DNA of 64,000 nt from Dugong dugon (GCA_030035585.1 CM057468.1:57408145-57472144); one strand, 5' to 3'. Counted from the first letter of the stretch, positions 24,512-37,723 are shown. The notes: a model not told the origin generated them from the letters alone. Translations and numbers: made by a program.

Positions 24512-24788
24512 AGTGGCTACATAGCACAGGTAGTTAAGAGCTCTGAAGCCAGATAGCCTGGGTTCAAATTCTGACTCTACTCTTTATTAGTTCTATAAAT
24601 GTAAGCATGTAACGACTTCTCTGTACCTCAGTTTCCTCATCTTTAAAATGGGGGCATAATAATTGTACACACCTCATAGGTTGTCATGAGAATTAAATAA
24701 GCATTGTATGTAAAGTGCTTAGTACAGTGCCTGGCACAAAGTAGGTGCTCAATAAATATTAGTGTTAATTATTACTGCCATTATCATT
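24512..24788 (+). mobile_element. Near full-length MIR
   Basis: AGTTAAGAGCTCTGAAGCCA, CCTGGGTTCAAATTCTGACT, CCTCAGTTTCCTCATC, GTGCCTGGCACAAAGTAGGT and CTCAATAAATATTAGTG in order: a well preserved MIR with box B. Confidence 0.92.
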
Positions 24789-25835
24789 TTGACTGTGAGC
24801 TCTGTTTAGTTTCTTTGTGTACTTAATGAAGATAACTGCCCTGGTTCACGCCTACCCTCCAAGCCAAGGCAGCAATGTAGCCAAGGCTTATGGAGGCAGT
24901 CTGGGCTCCCTAAGAAATGGGAGTACAGACATAAATAGGGGTCAGATAACAAAGACCCCTATAGGATGTGCTAAGAGATTTAAGCATTAGCTTTAAACAG
25001 AGGAATTCATGATCAGATTTGTATTGTTCATCACTCTGCTGCCTTTTGAAATTGTATTAGAGACTACCTGAAATTGGAAATAGTTTTAGACTGGAGAGGT
25101 GGCAACTGGTCCATGAAATATTTAGATAGTAGAAGAGACAGGACTTGATCAATTGGATATTGTAAATGAGACAGAAGAAAGACTTGACAGTGATGCCCAG
25201 GTATTGTGCTAAGGCAGCCAAAAATGTGGTACCATTTCACTGAAGTCAAGAAAAGAGAGCATGTGCAGAGAGGTCATTTCTGTTAAACGTTGCCTCTCAG
25301 GAAGCTATTGAAGGATGTGTTTTCTTCCCAAACACAGGACAATACCAAGAAAGAGGACTTCGTGGCGTATAGAAAACAAGAGACCCAACAAAGGAAAGAT
25401 TCAAAGGGAATCCCCAGAACGCCAGTAAAGGGAGATTCCAAGTGGCACTTGTGCTCCAGGCATAGCAGGCAACCATGTTAGATGGCAGAAGGTCAGAAGC
25501 ATCCTGGAAAGACTTGTTCAGGAAGACAAAAGTGACAGAATACCATCATAAAAGGTGGTTGAGATGACTGCTAAAATGGTTGGGGCTTAAGCAGTAATCA
25601 GTTCATAGAAACTGAAGCGGACAAACAAAATGACTTTTTGTGATTTAACTAAAGGACCAAAATATTGTGCAGGAAGTGAATGTATGGGTTAGCTATGAAT
25701 TGTAGTAATATAATCTTCATATTACAAGTATTGAACACTGATTCAACCAGACTTAATTTATAGCTACACTGGGGAAATAAAGGAATGGACAAAGTGCAAG
25801 CTTTTGGTGGTGGCACAGGGAGGAATAGCGTTAGT
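24789..25835. other. Unannotated intergenic stretch, possibly old repeat
   Basis: Phrases around 25080-25230 look like a diverged interspersed repeat, but I cannot name the family. Confidence 0.35.
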
Positions 25836-26217
25836 CTTTGTTTTAGTTTCCTTTTGGTGCTGTAACAAATTGCCACAAACTTCGTGGCTTGAAACAACAG
25901 AAATTCGTTCTCTCACAGTTTTGGAGGGCAGAAGTCCAAAATTACTTTCAGTGGTTGGAAATCAAGGTGTTGGCAGGGCTGGCCTCCCCCTAAAGGCTCT
26001 AGGAGAGAATTTGTTCCTTCCCTGCTCCAGCTTTTGGTGACTGCTGACATCCCTTGGCTTGTGGCTGCATCATTCCAATCTTTCTGCCTTTATAGTCACG
26101 CTGCCTTCTCTTCTGTTTGTGTAATCCCCCCATGCCTCTCTCTTATAAGGACACTTGTGATGGTATTTAAGCTCCATCCATATAATCCAGGATAATCAAA
26201 ATTTTGTGGGTGTGTGT

Positions 26218-26290
26218 GTTCCAATAAAACTCTATTTACACAAACAGGTGGTGAATCCATTTGACCCATGACTGTAGTTTCCCAACCCCT
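26218..26290. mobile_element. Charlie-like hAT end fragment
   Basis: CCAATAAAACTCTATTTACA followed by GACCCATGACTGTAGTTTCC and CAACCCCT resembles one end of a common MER-type hAT element. Confidence 0.45.
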
Positions 26291-26394
26291 CTTCTATGTA
26301 ATTATTTTTAAAAGCTTAGTAGGATCCCATTGTATGTCTACTCTACATTGTTTATGCTCCTCTTACCCTTGAACATTTAAATAGTTTCCATTTT

Positions 26395-26983
26395 TTTTTA
26401 ACTTTGTTTCATTGTGCTTTAGGTAAAAGTTATAGAACAAATGAGTTGCTCATTCAAAAATTTATACACAAATTTTTTTTTCCTGGCTCATCTTTAACTT
26501 TGTTGTTTTTTTTAAATTTTTTTTCCCATGGAAAAATTTATACTTACATTGTTATAATATGACTCTAATTGCTCTCCACATACTGTGACAGCACACTCCT
26601 CCTTTCCGCCCGATGCCCCATGTCCATTCAACCAGCTCCTAACCCTCTCTGCCTTCCCATCTCATCTCTGGACAGAAGCTGCCCATTTAGTCTCTTGTAT
26701 CTACTTAAGCTAAGAGGCACACTCCTCACGAGTATCACTTTATGTCCCAAAGTCCAGTCCAATCCCTGTCTGAAGAATTGGCCTCAGAAATTGTTTTAGT
26801 TCTGGGCTGATAGAGAATCCAGGGGCCATGCTTTCCGGGGTTCTTCCAGTCTCAGTCAGACCATTAAGTCTGGTTTTCTTACTAGAATTTGAGTTCTGCA
26901 CCCCACCTTTCTCCTGCTCCACCTGGGACTTTCTGTTGTGTGCCCTGTCAGGGCGGTCATTGGTGGAAGCTGGGCACCATCTA
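26395..26983 (-). mobile_element. L1 3' UTR fragment
   Basis: Reverse complement of an afrotherian-type L1 3' UTR: GTTCTTCCAGTCTCAGTCAG, CATTAAGTCTGGTTTTC and GCTGGGCACCATCTAATGAT. Inserted in the surrounding LTR. Confidence 0.7.
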
Positions 26984-27121
26984 ATGATAATCAAAATTTT
27001 TAACTTAACCTTTAATTTAATCATATCTGCAAAGACTCTTTTACCAAGTAAGGTAACAAACATTTGTAGGTTCCAGCGATTAAGGCCTGATACCTTGGAG
27101 GGTCATTATTCTGTCTGCCAC

Positions 27122-28759
27122 AGTCTTTGTCTTTCACTATGGGAAAACAATATATAATGCTTAAAACTGAAAAACCAAGCAGTAAAAATACAAGCCTTTT
27201 ATTTGATGGCATGAAGGTAAATGCCAAAAGAATCAGCTGTAAAGGGGAAAAGTAGTTGCCTCCATGAGGAGGGGAAAATAATAGTAGTAAGGCCATTCTC
27301 AACCATGGTTCCACTAGAGAATAAAGAATTGAGCCTTAATACCCTAAAGCATCCATTGTACACTATGAATTAACCTCTCTCCTTTGCATAAGTAAGAGTA
27401 CAATCACTCTACCATCTGTGGGAGATTTGAAAAAATAGTCATTCAAATAATTTTCTGTTGAGCTTTATTCTCTCATGGAACCCTGACTGAGAACCCTGTA
27501 TAGCTGGATTAAAAACAAAGTAAAACTAAACTTAAAAAATAAATAGAATAAAATAAAAGGAGATGCAGTAGAAGCAGTACACAATGCTTTAAAAAGCTTG
27601 CCTATCAAGAGCAGAAGAAAAATAGGGAGGTCTGATTGGTGTAGGGAGTTCCTAGAGGAGATGCTAGTGTCTAGCCTTCGATAGAAGGAAAAACACTTCT
27701 TCCTTCACAACTTAGTGAAGGGAAGAAGAAAATGGGATGGATGCCGGTAAATTTTAAGTTGGTAGCAGGATCTGAAGAAACTCACGCATAATAACTCTTA
27801 TTTTCTCTGTGTAAGATAAGAGATTTTATATAATTCTCTTTCATTCCCCACTATATTATGATTGCCACCTATAAGATGAAGCCATTAGGATACCACAACA
27901 TCAGAAGATCACTATGTCTTTTTTCAAATGAGTAATTCAACTTTAACTGGATATTTGAGTTAACATCAGCTAATAATAATTTTCTGAAGTGTTGTATTCA
28001 ATTTACATCTCTCACCTCCTAGAAGGAAGAATGTTAGTGGTGAAGAAAGCTGTCAAGTTTCTGATTACTGCCTACGAATGTTATCACTTGCTACTGTTCA
28101 ACAAAGTTCTGATGAAAATATTACTACTAATGGAACAACATGCATATGTTCTTGGGATAGAAATAGTATTGCTGCATTCTGTTTGCTCATAAGTAAAGTA
28201 AATTAATATTGAACTGAGGTGAAAAGTAACTCCTTGAGTAAAGTGCTAATGAAATTTTAACTCTGACTGCACACGTCATAGGAGATTGCAAGAAACTTCA
28301 AACTTGAATGCTTCCCTAAGTAAAACCTCATCTTACATTAAAAAATATTATAGAATGAGAGCAGTTAATGCAGTTTCTGAAAGCCAATTTCACATTTCTG
28401 GGTACACTACGTTGTATCTAATGTCATAAACTTTCCCAAAGGGAAAACAAAAGGCATAAGGTAGGGCTGGACACCACCATCAAATACACCTGCAAGCAAA
28501 TTTCGCACACACCAGCCATTTACCCAGTTGTCACTGTTAAATTCAAAATAAATTTTATAAAAACATGTCCAATAACATCATGCATAATGACAGCACTGCA
28601 AGTTTAAACTTAAAAGGCTTTTAGGATATAGCGTATTAAAAAGTAAAGGTAAGTAGATGCAAGAGTTTTACATAAAATAAGGAATAGCACAGACATTTTT
28701 AAATTAAAACTTTACAAAATTTATAATATTTATCAAGAATCTTAAGTTCTTTTGTGTAT
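27122..28759. other. Unannotated intergenic stretch
   Basis: AT-rich; no feature recognised. Confidence 0.5.
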
Positions 28760-29610
28760 TTAAATCAATAATTCCAATAATGGGACTCTATATTAAGGAA
28801 ATAATTTTATGTGTAGACAGTTATTTATGAATAAAGATGCTCATCACAGCATTGTTTTCAGTTTAGCATTATACTTAATTCTAAAACTTAAGAAACAAAC
28901 TAAGTCTCCATCAATTGCAGGCATGGGAATGGGCAGTGAAAGAAAGTTAGGCACACTGTAACAAATCCACTCAATGAAATTTTATGTAATTGTTAAAATT
29001 ACTTTAATAATATAATATTATGCAGATGTTTAAAAGTATAATTAATAAATAAAAAAGTAGATTATAAATGGTAGGACATCCTAAATATATTAAGTGATAA
29101 ATATAGGTGGCCCAACTATATACAAAGTGTGATCCCAATGTTGTGTGTTTACGTAATATATATTTATATCTATATATACGCATACAAGTGTGTGTTTAAA
29201 CACATGGGCAAAAATTTGGAAGGATATTCACTAAATTCCACTGCAGTTATTTATGTGTGGTGGTATTATTTTTGCTATATACACTTATATATTATTTGAA
29301 TTTTTATTACTAGCATGAATTATTCATATAATGAGAATAGCGAACAAAGAAATATCAATTTTCAGTCAAAAATTATGCTTGCTAGGTGTTTTAAATGACT
29401 AGGGAAAAGCTTTATGTTATAATATTAAATGCAAATAGCAGGATATGAAATGGCATGTAGAATCCTAAATATGTAAAAATATGCAGGAAACATGCCAAAA
29501 TGAGTAATGGGATTTTGAGTGACCTTTTTTCTATTTATCTACACTTTGCTCATACTTTCAAAATTTCAACAATGAACATTTTATTATTTTAATAAAAAGA
29601 AAGTGTGCAG
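28760..29610 (+). mobile_element. Old L1 (L1M-type) 3' end
   Basis: Contains TGCTCATCACAGCATTGTTT, CCATCAATTGCAGGCATGGG, TGTGATCCCAATGTTG and TTTCAACAATGAACATTTTA in the order of an L1 ORF2 end plus 3' UTR. Diverged, AT-rich. Confidence 0.65.
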
Positions 29611-29784
29611 CCTCATGTAAAAGTACTAGGAATTAATGTTCACTGTTGACAAATTCCCACTGGCATGTGCTTAGGTGTGTATAGTATACAACCATGTGAT
29701 TCAGTGTGTCACATGGTGTTTGCGACAGGCACTTCCTGCCAAGTGTTCATTTATTCATTTTTTAAAATAATCTCAAAACTTTTG

Positions 29785-29885
29785 CTTCGACTAAACCTGC
29801 TGCCACTGAGTCCATTCCAACTCATAGCAACTCTACAGGACAGAGTAAAACTGCCTTATGGGATTTCCGAGGCTGTAATCTTTAA
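29785..29885 (-). mobile_element. AfroSINE fragment
   Basis: CGACTAAACCTGCTGCCACT to GGCTGTAATCTTTAAT; head half missing, abutting the L1 below. Confidence 0.8.
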
Positions 29886-31530
29886 TCTATAAAATCCGTA
29901 GAATACTTGAACACTTCAATAACAAGAAGACAAATAACCCAATTAAAAAATGGGCAAAGGATATGAACAGACATTTCCCCAAAGAAGACATTCAGGCAGC
30001 TAACAGACACGTGAGGCAATGCTTGTGTCATTAGCCAATAGAGAAATGCAAATCAAAACTACAGTGAGGTACTATCTCACCCCAACATTACTGGCACTAA
30101 TGAAAAAAAAAAGGAAAGTAACAAATGCCAGAAAGGTTGCAGGGAGATTGGAACTCTTATGCACTACTGGTGGGAATGTCAAATGGTACAACCACTATGG
30201 AAAACAATATGGTGCCTCCATAAAAAGCTAGAAATAGAAAGACCATATGATCCAGCACTCCCGCTCCTAGGAATAAGAAATAAGAGCGATCACACGAATA
30301 GACATATGCACACCCATGTTCATTGCAGCATTATTCACAATGGCAAAAAGATGGAAACAACCTAAGTACCCATCAACAGATAAATGAATAAACAAATGAT
30401 GGTACATGCACAAAATGGAACAATATGCAACGATAAAGAACACTGATGAATTCATGGAACATCTCACAATATGGATGAATCTGGAGGGCATTGTGCTGAG
30501 TGAAATCACTCAATCACAAAACGACAAATATTGTATGAGACTAATATTATAGAAACCCAAGAAAAGGTTTACACACAGAAACAGTCTTTGATGATTACGA
30601 GGGAGGGGAAGGATGTGGAGGGGAAATCACTAACTAGATAGTAGAAGGGAAAGACAATATACAACATAGAAGAAGTCAACACAACCTGACCAAGGCAAAG
30701 TCATAGAAGTTTCCTAGACACATTCAAACACCTTGAGGGACCGAGTTACTGGGGCTGGGGACTGGGGACCATGGTCTCAGGAAGACATCTAGGTCAACTG
30801 GCATAACATAGTTCAAAAAGAAAATGTTCTACATCCTACTTTGGTGAGTATCATCTGGGATCTTAAAAGCTTGTGAGCAGCCATCTGAGATACATCTATT
30901 GGTCCCAGCATGCTCTGAAAAAAGGAGAATGAAGAAAACCAAAAACACAAGGGAAAGATTAGTCCAAAGGACCAATGGATCACATGAACCACAGCCTTCA
31001 CCAGCCTGAGCCAGACCAACTAGATAGTGCCTGGCTACCACCACCGACTACTCTGACAGGGATCACAATAGAGGGTCCTGGGCAGAGCAGGAGGAAAATG
31101 TAGAACAAAATTCAAATTCACAAAAAAAAAGACCAGACTTACTGGTCTGACGGTGACTGGGAAGAACCTCTGAGACTATGGCCTCCATACACCCTGCTAA
31201 CTCAGAACTGAAGCCACTCCCAAAGTCCACCTTTCAGCCAAAGTTTAGACAGGCCTATAAAACAAATGATAATACATGTGAGGAATGTGCTTCTTAGTTC
31301 AATCAAGTGAATGAGACCACATGTGCAACATTTGCCCAAAAGAATAGAGAGAAGGCAGGAAGGGACATGAAAATGGCATGAATGTACACAAGGAAACCAG
31401 GGTGGAAAATCGAGAGTGCTGACATGTTGCAGGGATTGCAACTAATGTCACAAAACAATTTGTGTATAAAATTTTGAATGAAAACCAAATTTACGCTATA
31501 AACTTTCGCTGAAAATACAATTAAAAAAAA
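29886..31530 (+). mobile_element. L1: ORF2 C-terminal end plus 3' UTR
   Basis: Encodes the recognisable end of ORF2 (HYWWECQMVQPLWKTIWCLH, PYDPALPLLGI) over 29940-30540 and then a 3' UTR of about 1 kb ending TACAATTAAAAAAAAAACC at 31530. 5'-truncated; frames are broken. The 3' UTR is the same family as at 1860-2680 and 19092-19612. Confidence 0.88.
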
Positions 31531-31783
31531 AACCTAACCAGTTGAACCATTGTCCTTGAACAACTGTCAAATGGATAGCTATAGAGTACAGATAATGATG
31601 CTTTAAATTCAAAGATTTAAAAAGGGTATGCTGCTGTGACTTAAGAAAGTTTAATCAACTTGGGGTAGGGTGTAGGGAGGACATACATACGTAGGACTTA
31701 AATTGAGCATTATATGATAGGCCATGTTTGACTACAATTGGGGAAAGTATTTCATGTAGTCATCATTTACATATATCCGGTTT

Positions 31784-31970
31784 TGTGCTCAACTACTAAA
31801 CTAAAAGTTGGCAGTTTGAACCCACCCAGTAGCACTATGAAAGAAAGATCTGGCAATCTGATCCCATAAAGATTATAGCCAAGAAAACCCTGTGGAACAG
31901 TTGTACTCTGTAACACATGGGGTCGCCATGGGTCAGAATCGACTCAGCAGCAATGGGTTTTTCTGTTTGG
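31784..31970 (+). mobile_element. AfroSINE
   Basis: AAAGTTGGCAGTTTGAACCC, then CAATCTGATCCCATAAAGAT, tail GGGGTCGCCATGGGTCAGAA. Head start decayed. Confidence 0.85.
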
Positions 31971-32027
31971 ATTGCAAGTTGACACCTTACCACACAGATA
32001 TGCAAAGAAAATAGTTTATGTTTTATA

Positions 32028-32870
32028 AAGAAAACAAAAATCCTCATAACTGGACCAATAAACAACATCATGATAAACAGAGAAAATATTGAAATTGTCA
32101 AGGATTTCATTTTACTTGGATCCCCAATCAATGTCCATGGAAGCAGCAGTCAAGAAATTAAACGTCGTAGCGCACTGGGCAAATCTGCTGCAAAAGACCT
32201 CTTTAAAGTGTTAAAAAGCAAAGATGTCACTTTGCGGACTAAGGTGTGCCTGACCCACCTGTTACCCATTGCCACTGAGTTGTTGATTCCGACTCATAGC
32301 GATGAGTAGAACTGTCCCATAGGATTTCCAAGGAGTGGCTGGTGAATTCAAACTGCCGACCTTTTAGTTAGCAGCCAAGATCTTAACTACTGAGCCACCA
32401 GGCCTCCACATCTGACCCAAGTCGTGGTATTTTCAATCACTTCATGCATGCAAAAGCTGGGCAATGAACAAGAAAAATGAAGAATTGATGCCTTTGAATT
32501 ATGGTGCTTGTGAAGAGTTTGAATTACAGTGTTTGTGAAGAATATTGAATATACCATGAACTGCCAAAAGAATGAACAAATCTGTCTTGGAAGAAGTACA
32601 GCCAAAATACTCCTTAGAAGCGAGAATGGCGAGACTTCATCTCACGTACTTTGGATACGTTATTAGGAGGGACCAACTCTTGGAGAAGTACATCATGCTT
32701 GTTAATGTAGATGGTCAGTGAAAAAGAGGAAGACCCTCAGCCAGCTGCAACAATGAGCTCAAACATAGCAACGATTGTGGGGATGGCACAGGACCCGGCA
32801 ATGTTTCTTTGTGTTGTTCATAGGGTACATATGAGTCAGAACCAACTCAAGGGCACCTAACAACAGCAAC
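32028..32870 (+). mobile_element. RTE LINE, 5'-truncated, with AfroSINE inside
   Basis: Encodes the post-catalytic part of an RTE reverse transcriptase (KDFILLGSPINVHGSSSQEI, SAAKDLFKVLKSKDVTLRTK) and its C-terminal tail. Ends CACCTAACAACAGCAAC. Flanked by near-identical ATGTTTTATA (32018-32027) and ATGTTTTAAA (32871-32880). An AfroSINE interrupts it at 32258-32410; after the SINE the reading continues with RTE sequence. Dead copy. Confidence 0.88.
32258..32410 (-). mobile_element. AfroSINE nested in RTE
   Basis: Target duplication CTGACCCA (32250-32257, 32412-32419) lies in RTE sequence, so the SINE came after the LINE. It contains a small deletion around the GACTCATAGCGATGAGTAGA junction. 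Confidence 0.9.
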
Positions 32871-33224
32871 ATGTTTTAAAATGGACACAATATTTCTCAT
32901 GAGCCTGATTCTACAGGGAGTTGGTGGGGAGAGTGCTATAGGTAATAATCTCAAACTGACCAATTGTTGGATTTTCAGTCTCTTAAACTCTTACTGATTA
33001 CTCAGTATTTTTGAGATCATATTCAATCTTTCAGATTTCTTTCTGGAGGTGAAGGGAGAATAAATTATATCGGTTAAAAAAAAAAAAAAAGAACAGCTCT
33101 TAAACTTATTTCCTTTTCCATAGACTCACCAAGGTAAAACGAAGGCATGCTACTTCCTTTAAATAATGGACTTGGTGATTTTAGTCACGCTGTCTATCCC
33201 AAGAACAGATGTTTATTTGGGGTT

Positions 33225-33550
33225 TGATGCTGTTGTTAGCTGTCATTAGCTGCCATTAAGTCAGCTCAACTCATGACGACCCCATGCACAACAGAACAAA
33301 ACGCTGCCCAATTCTGTGCCACTTCCATCATCAATTGGAGATTGGACCATTTTGATCAATAGGGTTCCATTGACCGATTTTTGAAAGTAGATTACCAGGC
33401 CTTTCTTCCTAGTTCATCTTAGACTGGAAGCTCCACTGAAACCTATTCAGCATCATAGCAGTATGCAAACCTCCACTGACAGATGGGTGGTGTGTTGTGG
33501 CCACACGTGGGGTGCATTGTCTAGGAATTGAATCCAGTTCTCCTGCATAA
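33225..33550 (-). mobile_element. RTE-tailed composite retroposon
   Basis: Shares GAAAGTAGATTACCAGGCCT and the RTE-like tail with AfroSINEs, but has a longer unrelated stretch (33425-33540) where the usual tRNA head should be. Similar to the plus-strand copy at 52395-52607. Family name uncertain. Confidence 0.55.
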
Positions 33551-33554
33551 TGCT

Positions 33555-35437
33555 GTTGGTGTTAGGTGCCATCGAGTCAGTTCTGACTCATAGCAACCCT
33601 ACGTACTGCGCCATCCTCACAATCATTGTTATGCTTGAGCCCATTCTTGCAGCCACCGTGTCAATCCATCTCATCGAGGGTCTTCCTCTTTTTCGCTGAC
33701 CCTGTACTTTACCAAGCATGATGTCCTTCTCCAGGGATTGATTCCAAGTATGTGAGACTTAGTCTCACCATCCTTGCTTCTAAGGAACATTCTGGCTCTA
33801 TTTCTTCCAAGACAGATTTGTTCATTCTTTTGGCAGTCGGTGGTGTATTCAATATTCTTCACCACCACCACAATTCAAAGGTGTTAATTCTTCTTCGGTC
33901 TTCCTTATTCATTGTCCAGCTTTCACGTGCATGTGAGGTGATTGAAAACACGATGGCTTGGGTCAGGCGCACTTTAGTCTTCAAGGTGACAATTTTGCTT
34001 TTTAACACTTCAGAGAGGTCTTTTGCAGCAGATTTGTCCCATGCAATCATCGTTTCATTTCTTGACTACTGATTCCATGGGTGTTGATTGTGGATCCAAG
34101 TAAAATGAAATCCTTGACAACTTCAGTCTTTTCTCCATTTATCATGAGGTTGTTTATTGGTCCAGTTGTAAGGATTTTTGTTTTCTTCTATTGAAGTGTA
34201 ATCCATGCTGAAGGCTGTGGTCTTTGATCTTCATCAGTCCTCTTCATTTCTTCACATGTTGTTAATGAGTGTTCCTCCAATCCTGATGTCACGTTCTTCT
34301 TGGATTATTTGCTCGGCATATAGATAGAATAAGTATGGTGAAAGGAAACAACCCTGACACACACCTTTCCTGACTTTAAACCACTCCAAACCAAAAAATC
34401 CATTGCTATTGAGTTGATTCCAACTCATAGCGACACTATAGGACAGAGTAGAACTGTCCCATAAGGTTTCCAAGGAGTGCCTGGTAAATTCGAACAGCTG
34501 ATGTTTTGGTTAGCAGCCGAACTCTTAACCACTACGCCACCAGGGTTTCCTTAAACCATGCAGTATCCCTTTATTCTGTTTGAACCACTGCCTCTTGATC
34601 TATGTACAGATTCCTCATGAGCACAATTAAGTGTTCTGGAATTCCCATTCTTTGTACTGTTATTCATAATTTATTATGATCCACACAGTCAAATGCTTTC
34701 GCATAGTTAATAAAACACAGGTAAATATCTTTCTGGTATTCTCTGCTTTCAGCCAAGATCCATCTGACATTAGCAATGATATCCGTCATTCCACGTCCTC
34801 TTCTAAATCCAGCTTGAATTTTTGGCAGTTCCCAGTTGATGTATTTCTACAACTGCTTTTGAATGATCTTCAGCAAAATTTTACTTGGATGTGATATTAA
34901 TGATATTGTTCCATAATTTCCACATTCTCTTGGATCACCCTTCTTTTGAATAGGCACAGATGTGGATCTCTTCCAGTCAGTTGGTCAGGTAGCTGTCTTC
35001 CAAATTTCTTGGCATAAACAAGTGAGCATTTCCAGCACTGTATCTGTTTGTTGAAATATTTTAGTTGATATTCCATCAATTCCTGGAGCCTTGTTTTTCG
35101 CCAGTGCCGTCAGTGCAGCTTGGACTGCTTCCTTTAGAACCATTGCTTCCTGATCATATGCTACCTCCTGAAATGGATGAATGCCAACCAATTCTTTTTG
35201 GTATAGTGACTCTGTGTTATTCCTTCCATCTTCTTTTGATGTTTCCTGCATCATTTAATATTTTCCCTGTAGAATCCTTCAATATTGCAACTCAAGGCTT
35301 GAATTTTTTAATTAATTCCTTCAGCTTGAGAGATGCTGTGTTCTTCCCTTTTGGTTTTCTAACTCCAAGTCTTTGCACATGTCATTATAATACTTTACTT
35401 TGTCTTCTCGAGCCGCCCTTTGAAATCCTCTGTTCAG
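33555..35437 (-). mobile_element. RTE LINE, longest copy in the window
   Basis: Minus-strand RTE of about 1.9 kb with a nested AfroSINE. Reverse-transcriptase landmarks on the minus strand: ALAKNKAPGIDGISTKIF (about 35060-35120), GVCQGCFLSPYLFYLYAEQI (about 34290-34370) and the C-terminal SAAKDLSEVLKSKIVTLKTK (about 33965-34035). The 3' end at the left reads as the shared RTE/AfroSINE tail. The upstream endonuclease domain is missing. Several frame changes separate the blocks. Confidence 0.9.
34384..34550 (-). mobile_element. AfroSINE nested in RTE
   Basis: Flanked by TTAAACCA (34376-34383 and 34551-34558) and placed inside the RT domain of the RTE above, so it is younger than that LINE. Confidence 0.92.
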
Positions 35438-37189
35438 TTCTCCTGTGTGAAAAGTGATAATCCTATCACTGAACCATTATAGTACAGCCTAAATCCATAT
35501 TGAGAACAGAAACAATTAACAAGATGCTCCTGTCTTCCACTGGAGGCAGTGAATCTCCAATATTGTAAAATGTTGCATTTGGTTTCTTCCATCTGAGAGG
35601 TCCTACAAGAAATAATCTCTTCTAAGGAGTTTAAATTCTGGCACTTTAAATTCTGTTCTCTGGTTTCCCTAAGAAAAGATTTGATTCCATATTCTAGAAA
35701 ATTCTTTAGATTTAGTAGTTTGGAAGTGTGAGAAATTAGGGAGAAACGAATGCCAATAATTTATTTTAGGCATCCTATTCTTCTGTAGTTCAGTACTGAC
35801 CATTCAGCTTTTCAACTGCGATGCCCCAAGAGTCATCTCTTATTATAGGTTCCAAGAGTTGTCTCTTCTGCATTGCTTACCAAAGGGACTGATTGCCCAC
35901 CACCCACCTGGTGGTTCCCATATGAGTTCTTTTATTTTCTCACTTATAACAGTAAGAGAGCTCTTCCTAGAGGTCTGCTACAAATTCCAAGGGAGAGGGA
36001 TTGAGGAGAGAAGAACCAGGCTTAAGGATCATCTAAATGTTACACGTTATGATTTATTCAAAATTCCCTTCCCTTCTGAACTTCATCCATTGTCTCTGGG
36101 CGAATGTGTGACAGTCAGCTTCCCTGCCACTTCTCCTTTATTAAAAGTTGGGGCACAGTTTTATTATCTCACAGCCTAGGGAGACCAGCTATCAACTTCA
36201 ACAACTCTAGTCATTGCCCTTCCCGTGGGGCCGTCTGTCCGTTTCATGAAGAAATGGATGTGTCTGGCTCCTTCATATCCACCCAGCTTAGGCCTCTCTT
36301 TGAGTCATCCATCACTAAGTAGATGTGTTCTGAGCATCCACCATTTGCCACATTCTGAGCTCCAGCTCAGTTGGAATAAAAGGATGGAAAAGTCATTTCT
36401 CTAAAATACGTCATAGGCTAAGGAGAAATCAAAGACAGAGAGGTAGAAAAATTCCAACATATGACTGGAGTGTAGGGGTCTTGAGAGAGAGGTGGGTGAT
36501 GGAGGTGTCTGGAAGGTAAACTGGAGTTAGATTATTTAGGGACTTTAATTCTGAGCTAAAATGATGACATGCAATAAATCTTATTTCTCCAGCAGTGGTA
36601 TTTCTGTGATTTGTGTCAACTGTTTATTTCTGAATCTTTAAAAAAGTTATTTTGGTCACTTTAAATATACCACAGGCACATTTTTAAACTCTTAGATTTT
36701 ATTAACACCTGCAGCTTTGTCATTGTACAAAATAAGTCACATTCAATGCTAAGTGGAAAAGCTTAAATTAAGTCTTTCAAGAATAGCCTCATCTGGAAAC
36801 CAGTGCTTATGGTGAGGTTTTGAGCACTGCTGTTCTAATATCATGCTAATCATTCTGAAATATGACTCTGTAACAGATACTCAAGGAGAGGTGAAGAAAG
36901 GAAGTCAATAACTTGCTGGTCACTAATCAAAATCATTAGTAAGTGTCTAATAATACATGATGCTATGCTGGGTGTTATTTAGAAGGATGTTAAAAGACAA
37001 CCTTTTTCCCTATGTCACATTTATAACCCCAAAATAAATTTAATTCTATAAACTCTAATGCCTTTAATAAAAATTCATGCTGATTTTTAACATATTTTCA
37101 TGCAGCCATTACTTGACCTTTGCTTTTGTAAGAACCTCCCAATAATTCTAAATAGATTTTATTTAATAAGTGCCCACACTATTATTTAA
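35438..37189. other. Unannotated intergenic stretch
   Basis: Unique-looking DNA beyond the RTE. A 106-codon open frame at 35859-36179 has no recognisable domain. Confidence 0.5.
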
Positions 37190-37385
37190 TGATTGAATCC
37201 CAATCCTGCGCTTGACCTTCATATATTTACCTAATTTAATCTTCACAACAACCCCATGACATAAATTTTACTATCCTCCTTTCAAAACAATTAACCTAAC
37301 AATCAAGGACGTTAAGGAGCAGAGCTAAGGCCACACAGCTAAAAAGTGGCCAAGTGAGGACTGAACCCATTTTTGTCTGATTGCA
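37190..37385 (-). mobile_element. MIR
   Basis: AATCTTCACAACAACCCCAT, then AAGGCCACACAGCTAAAAAG and GTCTGATTGCAAATCCTGAG: reverse MIR with tRNA-like head. Confidence 0.8.
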
Positions 37386-37723
37386 AATCCTGAGTTCTTT
37401 CTCCATCACACACTGCCTGAGCATGAGCATCAGGGTAAGGAAAAACAGTGTACAGAGTATTACAATGAAGATATGTATGGGGCATGGTGGGATCATAGAC
37501 ATGGGCATATCTGGCTCTGCCAAGTGGAGTAGTAGCAAAGAAATCTTCCCACGGAGAGTCAGAGACCTTGGCCCAGAATTAAAGATAAGTACTTTACAAG
37601 AGAGAGAGATTAGCATGTTTAAAGGCAAATGTGAGTAGAAAATCATGTTGGTTTCAGACACCTTTGGGTGATTCGGTAATGTTAAGAGCACGGAATAAGC
37701 ATGTAGTGACATACAGTGAATTA

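Larger units (their letters stand above)
25836..27121 (-). mobile_element. MaLR-type LTR fossil split by later insertions
   Basis: The left part (25836-26200, GTGCTGTAACAAATTGCCAC ...) and right part (26990-27121, ATCTGCAAAGACTC ... ATTCTGTCTGCCACA) read as one reverse-orientation LTR. Between them lie a hAT-like fragment and a minus L1 3' end. Ancient. Confidence 0.5.

Noticed and set aside
35065-35457. 130-codon plus-strand open frame
   Set aside because: Antisense of the minus-strand RTE reverse transcriptase and its upstream end.
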